From: a virus | Reading direction: 5' to 3' (one strand) | DNA length: 24,535 bases | IMG/VR virus record: IMGVR_UViG_3300010885_013535 | Location: 1 to 24,535 of that record | Part shown: positions 7,067-13,937 of the stretch, one piece after another | Position numbering within the stretch: position 1 is the stretch's first letter | Layout: every line of letters starts with the position of its first letter | The notes under the pieces: generated by a model | The model's input: the letters and a program-made list of their open reading frames with translations, nothing else | What the model was told of the DNA's origin: nothing | Database searches by the model: none | Translations under genes and position numbers: made by a program

Positions 7067-8843
7067 TTACGCAGTGTTCCTACCAGCAACGTCGGGTTTC
7101 TACTCGACGTTTATCGGAAAACAACGTTACAGTAATTATGTTGAGCCTTCACGCATACCTGCATCTTTTAAAGCAGGTGTTGAAGGTCTTAATTATTTAG
7201 AACCAGAAAAAGGCGAGTTTTATTACAAATGGTGTTTGTATTCAGCTGGACATGCAAACTTAGATTTAACTAAACCTGACGAAAGCGAAGATATGTTCCG
7301 TAATAGAGACAGAAGCACTAGCTGGGTGTTAGGCGACTCTGGAGGTTTCCAAATAGGTAAAGGTGTCTGGGAAGGCGAATGGCGAGACCCAACAAGTGCA
7401 GCAGTACTAAATAAAATGTCTAAATGCATAGCAAAAGGTATCGAATCTGTTCAAGTTATTGGCAAAGATGGTAATCCTGTTTTTGATAAGAACGGAAATC
7501 CTAAAACTACCAAAGTTAATCATGCTAAAGTTTACCAAGCACGGTTAGATGCTGCTCAAAAGAAAAGAGAACAAGTACTAGCATGGATGGACACATTAAT
7601 GGACTATGGTATGGTTCTTGATATTCCGGCATGGGTTGAACGGAGTCCTGCAGGTAGACTAGCAACCGGTATTAAATCATATGATGATGCTGTAGAAGCA
7701 ACTGTTTACAATAATGAATACTTTATGAAACATCGTAATGGTAATTGCAAATTCTTAAACGTATTACAAGGCGAGAATCACATTCAAGCTGACGACTGGT
7801 ATAGTAAGATGAAAGACTTTTGCGATCCTAACGTATACGGGGACAAAGCGTTTAACGGCTGGGCAATGGGTGGTCAAAATATGTGTGATGCGTCATTAGT
7901 TATGAGACGAGTAGTTACATTAATGTTTGACGGCCTTTTAGAAGAAGGAAAACAAGATTGGATGCATTTTTTAGGAACTAGTAAATTAGAATGGGCATGT
8001 TTTTTAACTGATGTTCAACGTGCAGTTCGTAAATATCATAATCCTAAATTTACTATTAGTTATGATTGCGCTAGTCCATTTTTAGCTACAGCAAATGGAC
8101 AAGTTTATATTAACACAGAGATTGAAGATAGAAAGAAATGGGTGTATCGAATGGTGCCTAGTGCAGATAATAAAAAGTATTCAACAGATACTAGATTATT
8201 TAAAGATGCAGTTTTACAAGACGGTATTTTCGATGTGTTTACACCAAGCCCATTAATCGATCAAGTGCAAATTAAAGACATTTGTATTTACGGAGAAGGA
8301 GTTCCTAATTGGGCAGAAGTAAAAAATGCCGGCATTTCTCGTACTAAACTATTTACAGAGCCCGAATACCTAAATGATCCTAAATATTGGATTACGATGG
8401 GCGATGTTAACAAAGTTAACAAGATCGGAAAAACAAGTTGGGACAGTTTTAGTTATGCTATATTAATGGGGCACAATGTATGGAGTCATATCAATGCAGT
8501 GCAAACCGCAAATACCGCATACGATAATAATATTTTTCCAACAATGCTAGCATCTGAAAAAACTGACACAGTATTAGTTAAAGATGTTATTGACATGATT
8601 ATATCTCTTAAAAATAGAGCCGATGCACTTGACCTAGTCGAACATTATGATAAACTGTGGATGGCAATACCCGGAACGCGAGGCAATGTAGGTAAGAATA
8701 TATATAATACATCTGCAATGGTTAATCACCATTTTGATTTCGGTGATAGTGATGACGATACCGACGACGAGTTCTTTACTGAAGAACAGAAACTTAACTT
8801 AGCAACTCTAGAAGATAGCATTAAAGATGAAAAGACAGTATAA
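7035..8843 (+). CDS. dpdA: DpdA-like 7-deazaguanine DNA transglycosylase
   Basis: 602 residues. DpdA proteins belong to the tRNA-guanine transglycosylase (TGT) superfamily and exchange guanine in phage DNA for a 7-deazaguanine base. TGT landmarks appear in order. DSGGFQIGKG (D101) matches the substrate-binding Asp loop, and MVLDIPAW (D196) the base-recognition Asp. LQGE (244-247) and GWAMGG (275-280) match the glycine-rich core, FLGT (312-315) the following strand, and SYDCASPFLATANG (D344) the FDCVxPTRxARNG segment with the nucleophilic Asp. The CxCxxC...H zinc site of bacterial TGT is not seen, and the C-terminal third and acidic tail exceed the usual 370-400 residues. AGGAAG precedes the ATG. 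Together with FolE, QueD-like and QueE proteins in the window, the DNA-modifying role is far more likely than tRNA queuosine exchange. Subfamily (DpdA1/2/3) cannot be set here. Confidence 0.9.
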   Translation: MNRNLTATQNDYAVFLPATSGFYSTFIGKQRYSNYVEPSRIPASFKAGVEGLNYLEPEKGEFYYKWCLYSAGHANLDLTKPDESEDMFRNRDRSTSWVLGDSGGFQIGKGVWEGEWRDPTSAAVLNKMSKCIAKGIESVQVIGKDGNPVFDKNGNPKTTKVNHAKVYQARLDAAQKKREQVLAWMDTLMDYGMVLDIPAWVERSPAGRLATGIKSYDDAVEATVYNNEYFMKHRNGNCKFLNVLQGENHIQADDWYSKMKDFCDPNVYGDKAFNGWAMGGQNMCDASLVMRRVVTLMFDGLLEEGKQDWMHFLGTSKLEWACFLTDVQRAVRKYHNPKFTISYDCASPFLATANGQVYINTEIEDRKKWVYRMVPSADNKKYSTDTRLFKDAVLQDGIFDVFTPSPLIDQVQIKDICIYGEGVPNWAEVKNAGISRTKLFTEPEYLNDPKYWITMGDVNKVNKIGKTSWDSFSYAILMGHNVWSHINAVQTANTAYDNNIFPTMLASEKTDTVLVKDVIDMIISLKNRADALDLVEHYDKLWMAIPGTRGNVGKNIYNTSAMVNHHFDFGDSDDDTDDEFFTEEQKLNLATLEDSIKDEKTV

Positions 8844-9357
8844 TAATAGTATAACTGCAGATGACGTTGAGTTTTTTGTAGGTAGTGAAATAGAGCACAC
8901 CCCAGCGCATAAAATGTTAACATTTTTTGTTGTGGGGTTGCACCCATATGCTGATATCAACGATAAATTAAACACACTTAACGAGACAGTAGAACACATA
9001 TTTTTTGGATCTAACCATAGCTTTAATCCGCAATCAACAAACGAATGGAATAAATGGGAAGATACTATTAGATATTTTTTAGAAACTGGCTACGTATGTT
9101 CGTTAGATATTCCAGTAACTGCAATAAATGACTTTAACAATAACTGTAGGTTGAACATTTATAATAATTTTATTCCACAACTTAGAGTTCCAATTTCAAA
9201 TATTAAACTTTGGAACTATAATACAATGGTTAAAATCGATGATGTTGATTTTAAGGCATCAAACCCAGGTGTATGGACACATAAATTGCATGACTTACAA
9301 GATTATAGTAAGTTTACTGCGTGGTATGAATATAAAAAAGATAAGATAATTAAATGA
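8827..9357 (+). CDS. Unknown protein translationally coupled to dpdA and queD
   Basis: 176 residues. It overlaps dpdA by 17 bases at its start and the queD-like gene by 4 bases (ATGA) at its end, so it sits inside the deazaguanine gene block. Notable segments are EFFVGSEIEHTPAHK (residues about 15-29), HIFFGSNHSF (about 57-66), a VCSLDIPVT strand (about 90-98) and SNPGVWTHKLHDLQD near the C-terminus. Alternating beta strands and conserved-looking His/Asp residues suggest a small enzyme, perhaps a barrel or Rossmann-like fold. I recall similar hypothetical proteins in marine T4-like phages but know no function. No SGGxDS (QueC), radical-SAM or methyltransferase motif is present. A step in 7-deazaguanine synthesis, modification or delivery is inferred from coupling only. 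Confidence 0.8.
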   Translation: MKRQYNNSITADDVEFFVGSEIEHTPAHKMLTFFVVGLHPYADINDKLNTLNETVEHIFFGSNHSFNPQSTNEWNKWEDTIRYFLETGYVCSLDIPVTAINDFNNNCRLNIYNNFIPQLRVPISNIKLWNYNTMVKIDDVDFKASNPGVWTHKLHDLQDYSKFTAWYEYKKDKIIK

Positions 9358-9713
9358 CAGAGAATAAAATGATATGGGTTACTTTTGAAAAAGAAGGAAT
9401 CCATTGTTACCCAGAAGCACTCACTGATCCTAACTTAAATGATGTATCATTTTTAGGACATCCTCATAGACACACGTTTCATTTTAAAGTATGGATCGAA
9501 GTTACGCATGACAATAGAGATATCGAGTTTATACAATTTAAAAGATGGTTGACAACATTATATGATGATGCTATACTATCACTAGATAATAAGAGTTGCG
9601 AAATGATAAGCAACGATTTATATTGGAATATAGCAAATAAATATTCACACAAAGAAGTGTGGATTGAAGTATCCGAAGATGGTGAAAACGGATCATTTAT
9701 TAAGTATATGTAG
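9354..9713 (+). CDS. queD: QueD-like 6-pyruvoyl-tetrahydropterin synthase family protein
   Basis: 119 residues, the usual QueD size. QueD converts dihydroneopterin triphosphate to 6-carboxy-tetrahydropterin, the second step to preQ0. Alignable features: HPHRHTFHF (about residues 36-44) for the zinc-binding HGHxY/F strand, IEFIQFKRWL for the VxDFxxLK element, SCEMISNDLYWNIA for the PTxEnla helix, and VWIEVSEDGENG for the closing strand with its glutamate. The catalytic Cys that normally lies four residues before HGH is replaced by Leu (L34), so this is a divergent member. It starts at an ATGA overlap with the dpdA-coupled gene. A promoter-like sequence lies inside it at 9549-9577. Family membership is fairly clear; identical chemistry is not. 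Confidence 0.75.
   Translation: MTENKMIWVTFEKEGIHCYPEALTDPNLNDVSFLGHPHRHTFHFKVWIEVTHDNRDIEFIQFKRWLTTLYDDAILSLDNKSCEMISNDLYWNIANKYSHKEVWIEVSEDGENGSFIKYM
9549..9577 (+). promoter_or_regulatory. Possible internal promoter inside the queD-like gene
   Basis: TTGACA (9549-9554), a 17-base spacer, TATACT (9572-9577). The match is nearly as good as the intergenic promoters, and it lies about 140 bases before the 9715 gene. It could transcribe the two small genes at 9715 and 9929, which end at the palindrome at 10201. Being inside coding sequence, it could also be chance. Confidence 0.5.
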
Positions 9714-9714
9714 C

Positions 9715-9927
9715 ATGAAACATTATATCTCAAAAGCTATGCTTGAACAACAAATTAGTCGTTTAAGCCAAGAGATAACTGATTACGAAAAACAAAATAT
9801 GCAATCAGGTAACAGTAAACCTAAGCATATGATACACATTACAAAACTTAGACAACAACTACACGAATTGAAACACACGTTAAATGTTCGTACTAATCAA
9901 ACTATATTAAAAAACGGAAGAAAATAA
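9715..9927 (+). CDS. Small coiled-coil protein
   Basis: 70 residues from the ATG at 9715, one base after the queD-like stop; an upstream in-frame ATG (9664) would lie deep in that gene and is less likely. The whole protein is charged and helical (QQISRLSQEITDYEKQ, then a LRQQLHELKHTL heptad-like stretch), suggesting a helical hairpin or coiled coil. It is positively charged overall, so nucleic-acid contact is possible. I recognise no family. It may be read from the dpdA operon or from the possible internal promoter at 9549. Confidence 0.65.
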   Translation: MKHYISKAMLEQQISRLSQEITDYEKQNMQSGNSKPKHMIHITKLRQQLHELKHTLNVRTNQTILKNGRK

Positions 9928-9928
9928 A

Positions 9929-10183
9929 ATGGCTAAAAATTACAAAACATTCTCATACTTCGAATCACGTCCAGATGTTGTTAAAATCTTTGAAGATTTA
10001 GAAGCATTTCACGATTTTTGCAGAATTGAGTTACGTAAATTTGATCCAGCAGATTTATATCGCAAAGATAGTAAATCATACGGTGCTTACTTAGCTAGTA
10101 AACGTCCTCGTAAACCATATCAAGGTAATAAACCTTGGCCAAACGGTGTTAAACCAAAAAATACTTACCAAAAAAAATCTTAA
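9929..10183 (+). CDS. Small basic unknown protein
   Basis: 84 residues, starting one base after the previous stop, with GGAAG upstream. The N-terminal half is mixed (FEDLEAFHDFCRIELRKFDPADLY). The C-terminal 35 residues are highly basic and Pro/Gly/Asn-rich (KRPRKPYQGNKPWPNGVK), typical of a disordered nucleic-acid-binding tail. It is the last gene before the palindrome at 10201. No known domain is recognised; a small DNA- or RNA-binding accessory protein is an inference from charge alone. Confidence 0.7.
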   Translation: MAKNYKTFSYFESRPDVVKIFEDLEAFHDFCRIELRKFDPADLYRKDSKSYGAYLASKRPRKPYQGNKPWPNGVKPKNTYQKKS

Positions 10184-10200
10184 CAGCTAACATTATCACT

Positions 10201-10222
10201 GAAAGCTCCGTACGGAGCTTTC
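10201..10222. terminator. Palindromic terminator-like hairpin
   Basis: A perfect 22-base palindrome (arms GAAAGCTCC / GGAGCTTTC around CGTACG centre bases) lies 18 bases after the 9929 gene and before the glycosyltransferase. The following tract (CATTCTC) is only moderately T-rich, so termination may be partial. The next gene has a ribosome-binding site but no visible promoter, which argues for read-through. Confidence 0.7.
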
Positions 10223-10240
10223 ATTCTCTAAGGAACATTT

Positions 10241-11335
10241 ATGAAACCTACTATATGGATATTTCCAATAGAACCACTAGACACAAGATACACAAGACAG
10301 TGGCATGATCATATCCCTAAACAATTACGCGCACACATCGAAGACAAATATAATATAGTTCAAATAGACGGTGAACAAAATGCAACAGATGTAACTCCAG
10401 GTGCGTTTTTAAACTTCGTCGATACTAATGTATGGAAAAGCTCACAATTAGTCGGATTCTTAAAAAATTATCACCGAACTACTCGCAATGATCATTTTTT
10501 ATTTACCGATGCGTGGAATCCTACTATTATACAATTAAAATATATTAACGATTTAGAACAATTAAATTGGACATTCCATGGTCTGTGGCATGCTGGTAAT
10601 TATGACAAGCACGATTTCTTAGGAAAGATTACAGGTGCATGGCCTAAACTTGCAGAAAAAACTATGTATACATCTTACACTCATAATTATTTTGCCACCG
10701 AGTTTCATGTAAGAATGTTTTTTGACAATGTAATACAAAGTGGTTATCCAAGTGAAAATCCATGGTATGACGATGACTGGGATGAAGTATATGACGACAA
10801 GTCTATTATAAAAACAGGATGGCCTATGGAGTATTTAAAAGATACATTAGAGCCATACAAAAACACAGAAAAACGTGATTTAATTTTGTTTCCGCATCGG
10901 ATTGCTCCAGAAAAACAAGTTGATATTTTTAGAGCATTAGCTCATCAATTACCGCAATATGATTTTGTTGTATGCCAAGATGAAAAGCTAAGTAAAGACG
11001 ATTATCATAAATTATTAAGTGAAGCAAAGATTGTGTTTAGTGCAAATTTACAAGAAACACTAGGCATTAGTTGTTACGAAGGCGCACTACTTGGTGCTAT
11101 ACCAATGGTTCCTGATAGATTAAGCTATAAAGAAATGTATATGTATCATTTTAAATATCCGTCAGAATGGACTGCTAGCTTTGAAGATTACGAAGCTCAT
11201 AGTTACGATTTATGTAATAAAATTATTCATTATATAGAAAACTATGATACTATAGAGCAATATGTGCAAACACAATCAGAATACCTAACAAGAGAGTTTT
11301 TTAACGCAGAGAAATTATATGACAATTTTAAATAA
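10241..11335 (+). CDS. GT-B fold glycosyltransferase (GT4-like)
   Basis: 364 residues. The C-terminal half matches GT-B retaining glycosyltransferases: LILFPHRIAPEKQVDIFRAL (residues 214-233), with the R/K pair that contacts the sugar-nucleotide phosphates, then KLLSEAKIVFSANL, and QETLGISCYEGALLGAIPMV (271-290), which carries the EX7E motif (E272, E280). The N-terminal half is less conserved and has an acidic Trp/Asp-rich stretch (about 174-185), probably in the acceptor region. No signal peptide or membrane segment is seen, so it acts in the cytoplasm. AAGGAAC precedes the ATG. The acceptor is unknown: DNA bases, virion proteins and host surface are all possible. Proximity to the deazaguanine genes makes modified DNA an interesting but untested option. 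Confidence 0.87.
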   Translation: MKPTIWIFPIEPLDTRYTRQWHDHIPKQLRAHIEDKYNIVQIDGEQNATDVTPGAFLNFVDTNVWKSSQLVGFLKNYHRTTRNDHFLFTDAWNPTIIQLKYINDLEQLNWTFHGLWHAGNYDKHDFLGKITGAWPKLAEKTMYTSYTHNYFATEFHVRMFFDNVIQSGYPSENPWYDDDWDEVYDDKSIIKTGWPMEYLKDTLEPYKNTEKRDLILFPHRIAPEKQVDIFRALAHQLPQYDFVVCQDEKLSKDDYHKLLSEAKIVFSANLQETLGISCYEGALLGAIPMVPDRLSYKEMYMYHFKYPSEWTASFEDYEAHSYDLCNKIIHYIENYDTIEQYVQTQSEYLTREFFNAEKLYDNFK

Positions 11336-11768
11336 CAACGATGATACAATTACATTTACCATGGATGGCGATAGCACTATTCCTGCATTTACTACTAGCA
11401 CATTGTCTTCATATTTAAATCATATGAGCATAACAGGAAATGATGTAGTTTGTGGTTCACACAGTGCAGGTGATACTATTACCCTTAGCAACTATTCATC
11501 TGGGTTTTATGTGAATACTCCAAATGGCACTGCACCTACATACACAATCAATGGCAGTAGTATACACAATAGTACATATTCTTATAACGGTACAGGTAGT
11601 AGTTGGTATCCATATAACAGTAAACCATTCGAAGATAACTTTCCAGAATGGAATGCATTTAGAAAATTATGTGAAGATTATCCAGGTTTAGAAAAAGCAT
11701 ACGAAAACTTAAAAACAATTTATACTATTGTATATGCAGACAGTTTATTACCAAAGGAAGATAAATGA
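11319..11768 (+). CDS. Unknown Ser/Thr/Asn-rich protein with conserved phage C-terminal motif
   Basis: 149 residues, overlapping the glycosyltransferase by 17 bases and the next gene by 4 (ATGA). The first two thirds are rich in Thr, Ser, Asn, Gly and Tyr, and look like beta-strand repeats of a virion or surface protein. The last 50 residues switch to a charged helical segment, FPEWNAFRKLCEDYPGL and then YENLKTIYTIV. That type of tail I recall as common at the ends of small marine-phage proteins. It may be a fusion of two modules. The upstream ribosome-binding site is weak (GAGA), consistent with coupled translation. Function unknown. Confidence 0.7.
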   Translation: MTILNNNDDTITFTMDGDSTIPAFTTSTLSSYLNHMSITGNDVVCGSHSAGDTITLSNYSSGFYVNTPNGTAPTYTINGSSIHNSTYSYNGTGSSWYPYNSKPFEDNFPEWNAFRKLCEDYPGLEKAYENLKTIYTIVYADSLLPKEDK

Positions 11769-12295
11769 AAGTAGTAAAGTATAGTTGGGCACAATTAGAA
11801 GGTGCAGCCTTAGAAATTGCACGCCAAGTACAAAAAGACAAGTGGAAACCAGATTACATTGTCGGCATTACACGCGGGGGACTTATCCCCGCGAACTTAC
11901 TTAGTCAGTATCTCGGAGTTAAGATGCTAACACTACACGTTAGCTTACGAGATCATCTAGATGATAACGAACACAACGCATGGATGGCATGTGATGCGTT
12001 TGGTGTTACTGATGACGAACTAGCAAGTACCGGCCATGCTAAAAACATTCTAATCGTTGATGATATAAACGATTCCGGATCAACACTTAATTGGATTAAA
12101 GAAGATTGGCAATCATTATGTTTACCAAACGACATACGATGGGACCACGACGTGTGGCATAAAAACGTAAGATTTGCTGTAATTTTTGATAATGCTGCAA
12201 GCAAAACACACGTTGATTATTGTGCTGAAGAATTTAACAAACGAGACGATCCAATTTGGATTGACTTTCCTTGGGAAAACTACTGGAAGAAATAA
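11765..12295 (+). CDS. Type I phosphoribosyltransferase-like protein
   Basis: 176 residues. The type I PRTase signature is clear: NILIVDDINDSGSTLN (residues 94-109), with the paired acidic residues that bind PRPP, preceded by the IVGITRGGLIPANLL pyrophosphate loop (32-46). This family moves 5-phosphoribosyl from PRPP to a base (xanthine/guanine/hypoxanthine salvage) or acts in reverse. The specificity hood is not recognisable, so the base is unknown. It starts with ATGA overlap and ends with TAATG overlap. Purine salvage for phage DNA synthesis is the conservative role. Handling a deazaguanine base is conceivable because of the neighbourhood. A 7-bp all-GC hairpin lies within its RGGLIPA coding region. 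Confidence 0.88.
   Translation: MKVVKYSWAQLEGAALEIARQVQKDKWKPDYIVGITRGGLIPANLLSQYLGVKMLTLHVSLRDHLDDNEHNAWMACDAFGVTDDELASTGHAKNILIVDDINDSGSTLNWIKEDWQSLCLPNDIRWDHDVWHKNVRFAVIFDNAASKTHVDYCAEEFNKRDDPIWIDFPWENYWKK
11873..11893. other. GC-only hairpin inside phosphoribosyltransferase gene
   Basis: CGCGGGG (11873-11879) and CCCCGCG (11887-11893) form a perfect 7-bp stem with a 7-base loop. It is built from codons rare in this AT-rich window (CGC GGG ... CCC GCG) that encode the RGGLIPA loop. Confidence 0.7.
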
Positions 12296-12615
12296 TGGAT
12301 CTACATTCAATTGCTAAGAAACACGGTATACGAAGTATAGACGTTGAACAATATTATGCTGCAGGTGATAATTATTCGTTAGATTGGTCAAGATCAAACC
12401 TACCAAGCGAACGAGCAAACGTTACGAGGTCTTTAACTGTTAAAATACACGAGAGCGATTTTATAAAGTTAATTGACAAAGCTGAAAAGTGTGATGACTT
12501 GAATAAAACATATTATGAAGATATGTATGTTAGAGATTCTAATCCAACTGTAAAAGCAGCATACGAAAAATACCAAATGTTTTTAGAAATAGCAAGATCG
12601 GAAGTAAAACAATGA
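12295..12615 (+). CDS. Unknown small protein
   Basis: 106 residues from the ATG that shares a base with the phosphoribosyltransferase stop (TAATG at 12293-12297); an upstream in-frame codon at 12271 would give an 8-residue extension inside that gene and is less likely. N-terminal segment LHSIAKKHGIRSIDVEQYYAAG, a Ser/Arg-rich centre, then a helical region ending with YEKYQMFLEIARSEVKQ. No cysteine cluster or enzyme motif is evident. It overlaps the following small gene by ATGA. Not recognised. Confidence 0.7.
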   Translation: MDLHSIAKKHGIRSIDVEQYYAAGDNYSLDWSRSNLPSERANVTRSLTVKIHESDFIKLIDKAEKCDDLNKTYYEDMYVRDSNPTVKAAYEKYQMFLEIARSEVKQ

Positions 12616-12779
12616 CAGACTTAACTAAAGAAGAATTACAAGAAAAAATTGAAAACGTAAAGCGTGATATGGCAAAACATAGAAGTACTGCTGATTCACG
12701 TATGATGCAAGGTCTTACTCAATATCTAGAATACTTAGAAGACGAGCTAAAAATGTTAAAAACAATTGACAAAACCTAA
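12612..12779 (+). CDS. Small helical protein (55 residues)
   Basis: A short frame starting at ATGA overlap with the previous stop and ending at TAA 12777-12779. It is almost entirely charged and helical (LTKEELQEKIENVKRDM, later LEYLEDELKMLK), like a short coiled coil. The -35 box of the folE promoter lies within its last codons. The overlap on the left and the abrupt end at a promoter support a real gene, but there is no domain evidence. Confidence 0.6.
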   Translation: MTDLTKEELQEKIENVKRDMAKHRSTADSRMMQGLTQYLEYLEDELKMLKTIDKT

Positions 12780-12794
12780 ATAATGTTATACAAT
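12766..12794 (+). promoter_or_regulatory. Sigma70-type promoter for folE operon
   Basis: TTGACA (12766-12771), a 17-base spacer, TACAAT (12789-12794). The leader to the folE ATG at 12820 is about 20 bases with AAGG at 12807-12810. Genes from folE to 17141 are contiguous, so this promoter can serve folE, queE and the exonuclease. Confidence 0.85.
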
Positions 12795-12819
12795 ATACAC
12801 TTACATAAGGAATTAAATA

Positions 12820-13491
12820 ATGAGCTTTAATAAAACAAAAACTGATTCAGAATTAGGTTTAGCAATACACAAACATCTAGTAAGTTTAGGTGTAGAAACA
12901 CCAGTAACTGAAAAGATATTAACTTCATCGGAAAAAGTAAATATCATTCAAGATAAATTCCATGATATTATGGTAACTTTAGGTTTAGATTTAACAGACG
13001 ATAGTTTAGCAGATACTCCTAAACGTGTTGCAAAAATGTTTGTAAATGAAATCTTTTGGGGTCTTGATTACGAAGCATTTCCAAAATGCACAACTATTGA
13101 AAACAAAATGGGATACAATGAAATTGTTGTCGAACGTAATGTAAACGTACAATCAAATTGTGAACATCATTTTGTAGTAATTGACGGTGTTGCAACAGTT
13201 GGTTATATTCCAAATAAAGTAGTACTCGGATTAAGTAAAATCAATCGTGTAGTTGAATACTTTTCTAAACGTCCGCAAGTACAAGAAAGATTAACAGAAC
13301 AAGTATTTCACGCATTAGAATTTATCTTAGGTACTGATAATATTGCAGTTGTAATTGATGCACAACATTATTGTGTAAAATCTCGCGGCGTTGAAGACAC
13401 AGGTAGCACTACTATTACTAGTAAATTAGGCGGTGCATTTAAAAACGATCCCACTACTCGTGCAGAATTTATGAGTATTGTAAACAAATAA
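12820..13491 (+). CDS. folE: GTP cyclohydrolase I
   Basis: 223 residues, the normal length for type IA GTP cyclohydrolase I. It opens the GTP ring to give dihydroneopterin triphosphate, the shared precursor of folate and of queuosine/7-deazaguanine. Zinc ligands are present: C114 and H117 in SNCEHHF, and C185 in HYCVKSRG. Other family blocks follow: YIPNKVVLGLSKINRVVEYF, then RPQVQERLTEQ, GVEDTGSTTI, and a C-terminal FKNDPTTRAEFM. No residue of the core motif is missing. It has its own promoter and an AAGG site. With QueD-like and QueE proteins encoded nearby, the product is expected to feed CDG rather than folate, though both are possible. Confidence 0.97.
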   Translation: MSFNKTKTDSELGLAIHKHLVSLGVETPVTEKILTSSEKVNIIQDKFHDIMVTLGLDLTDDSLADTPKRVAKMFVNEIFWGLDYEAFPKCTTIENKMGYNEIVVERNVNVQSNCEHHFVVIDGVATVGYIPNKVVLGLSKINRVVEYFSKRPQVQERLTEQVFHALEFILGTDNIAVVIDAQHYCVKSRGVEDTGSTTITSKLGGAFKNDPTTRAEFMSIVNK

Positions 13492-13499
13492 GGAGATTT

Positions 13500-13937
13500 A
13501 TGAAATTAACACCACAAATTCCAGCAGTAGGCATTATGCAAACAAATAACTGGGGTAACAGTAAAATGTACGCAATTAAATGCGCATGCGGTAACGAAGA
13601 TGATGATATCGAGTTTATGGTAGAAGCTGATGAATTTAATGTTACAGTAACTACCTTTACTACACAAAAAACTGCATATTGGGATAGACCATTTGATATT
13701 GCAGAAACTTATAAAATCAAAAATGTATTTTTAAGTACGGTTGCATTTGAATGGTTAACGTTGCTTAACTGTTTGCATCATCGTCTTAAAATGACATGGA
13801 ATTTGTGGTTTAATGGCTATCTTAAATATCAACAATCAACTATAATGACTGAACAACAAACTTTAAATTATGCAGAAGCATTAGTATCTGCAATTAAGGA
13901 TTGTCAGCAATTTCGTAAAGAATTACAGGATAAATAA
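13500..13937 (+). CDS. Conserved-type phage protein between folE and queE
   Basis: 145 residues, with a strong AAGGAG site overlapping the folE stop and a one-base overlap with the queE start. The N-terminal half is beta-rich with a CACGNEDDD turn (C29, C31) and the VTVTTFTTQKTAYW strand. The C-terminal half has NLWFNGYLKYQQSTIMTEQQTLNYAEALVSAI, a helical block. I recall proteins of this type as hypotheticals in marine T4-like phages. The position inside the folE-queE unit could mean a part in the deazaguanine pathway, but gene interleaving in such phages makes that weak evidence. Confidence 0.75.
   Translation: MKLTPQIPAVGIMQTNNWGNSKMYAIKCACGNEDDDIEFMVEADEFNVTVTTFTTQKTAYWDRPFDIAETYKIKNVFLSTVAFEWLTLLNCLHHRLKMTWNLWFNGYLKYQQSTIMTEQQTLNYAEALVSAIKDCQQFRKELQDK

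Noticed and set aside
7035-8843. dpdA as a tRNA queuine transglycosylase
   Set aside because: Zinc motif missing, length unusual, and it lies with CDG synthesis genes in a phage replication region; DNA modification is the better explanation, though not proven.
11765-12295. Phosphoribosyltransferase-like gene as a QueC substitute
   Set aside because: The VDDINDSGST motif is the PRPP-binding signature; it has no SGGxDS ATP-pyrophosphatase loop or zinc-binding cysteines of QueC.
13181-13209. TTGACG-N17-TATATT inside folE
   Set aside because: It falls in the conserved IDGVATVGYIP coding region, both boxes are imperfect, and the next gene has no gap needing a promoter.
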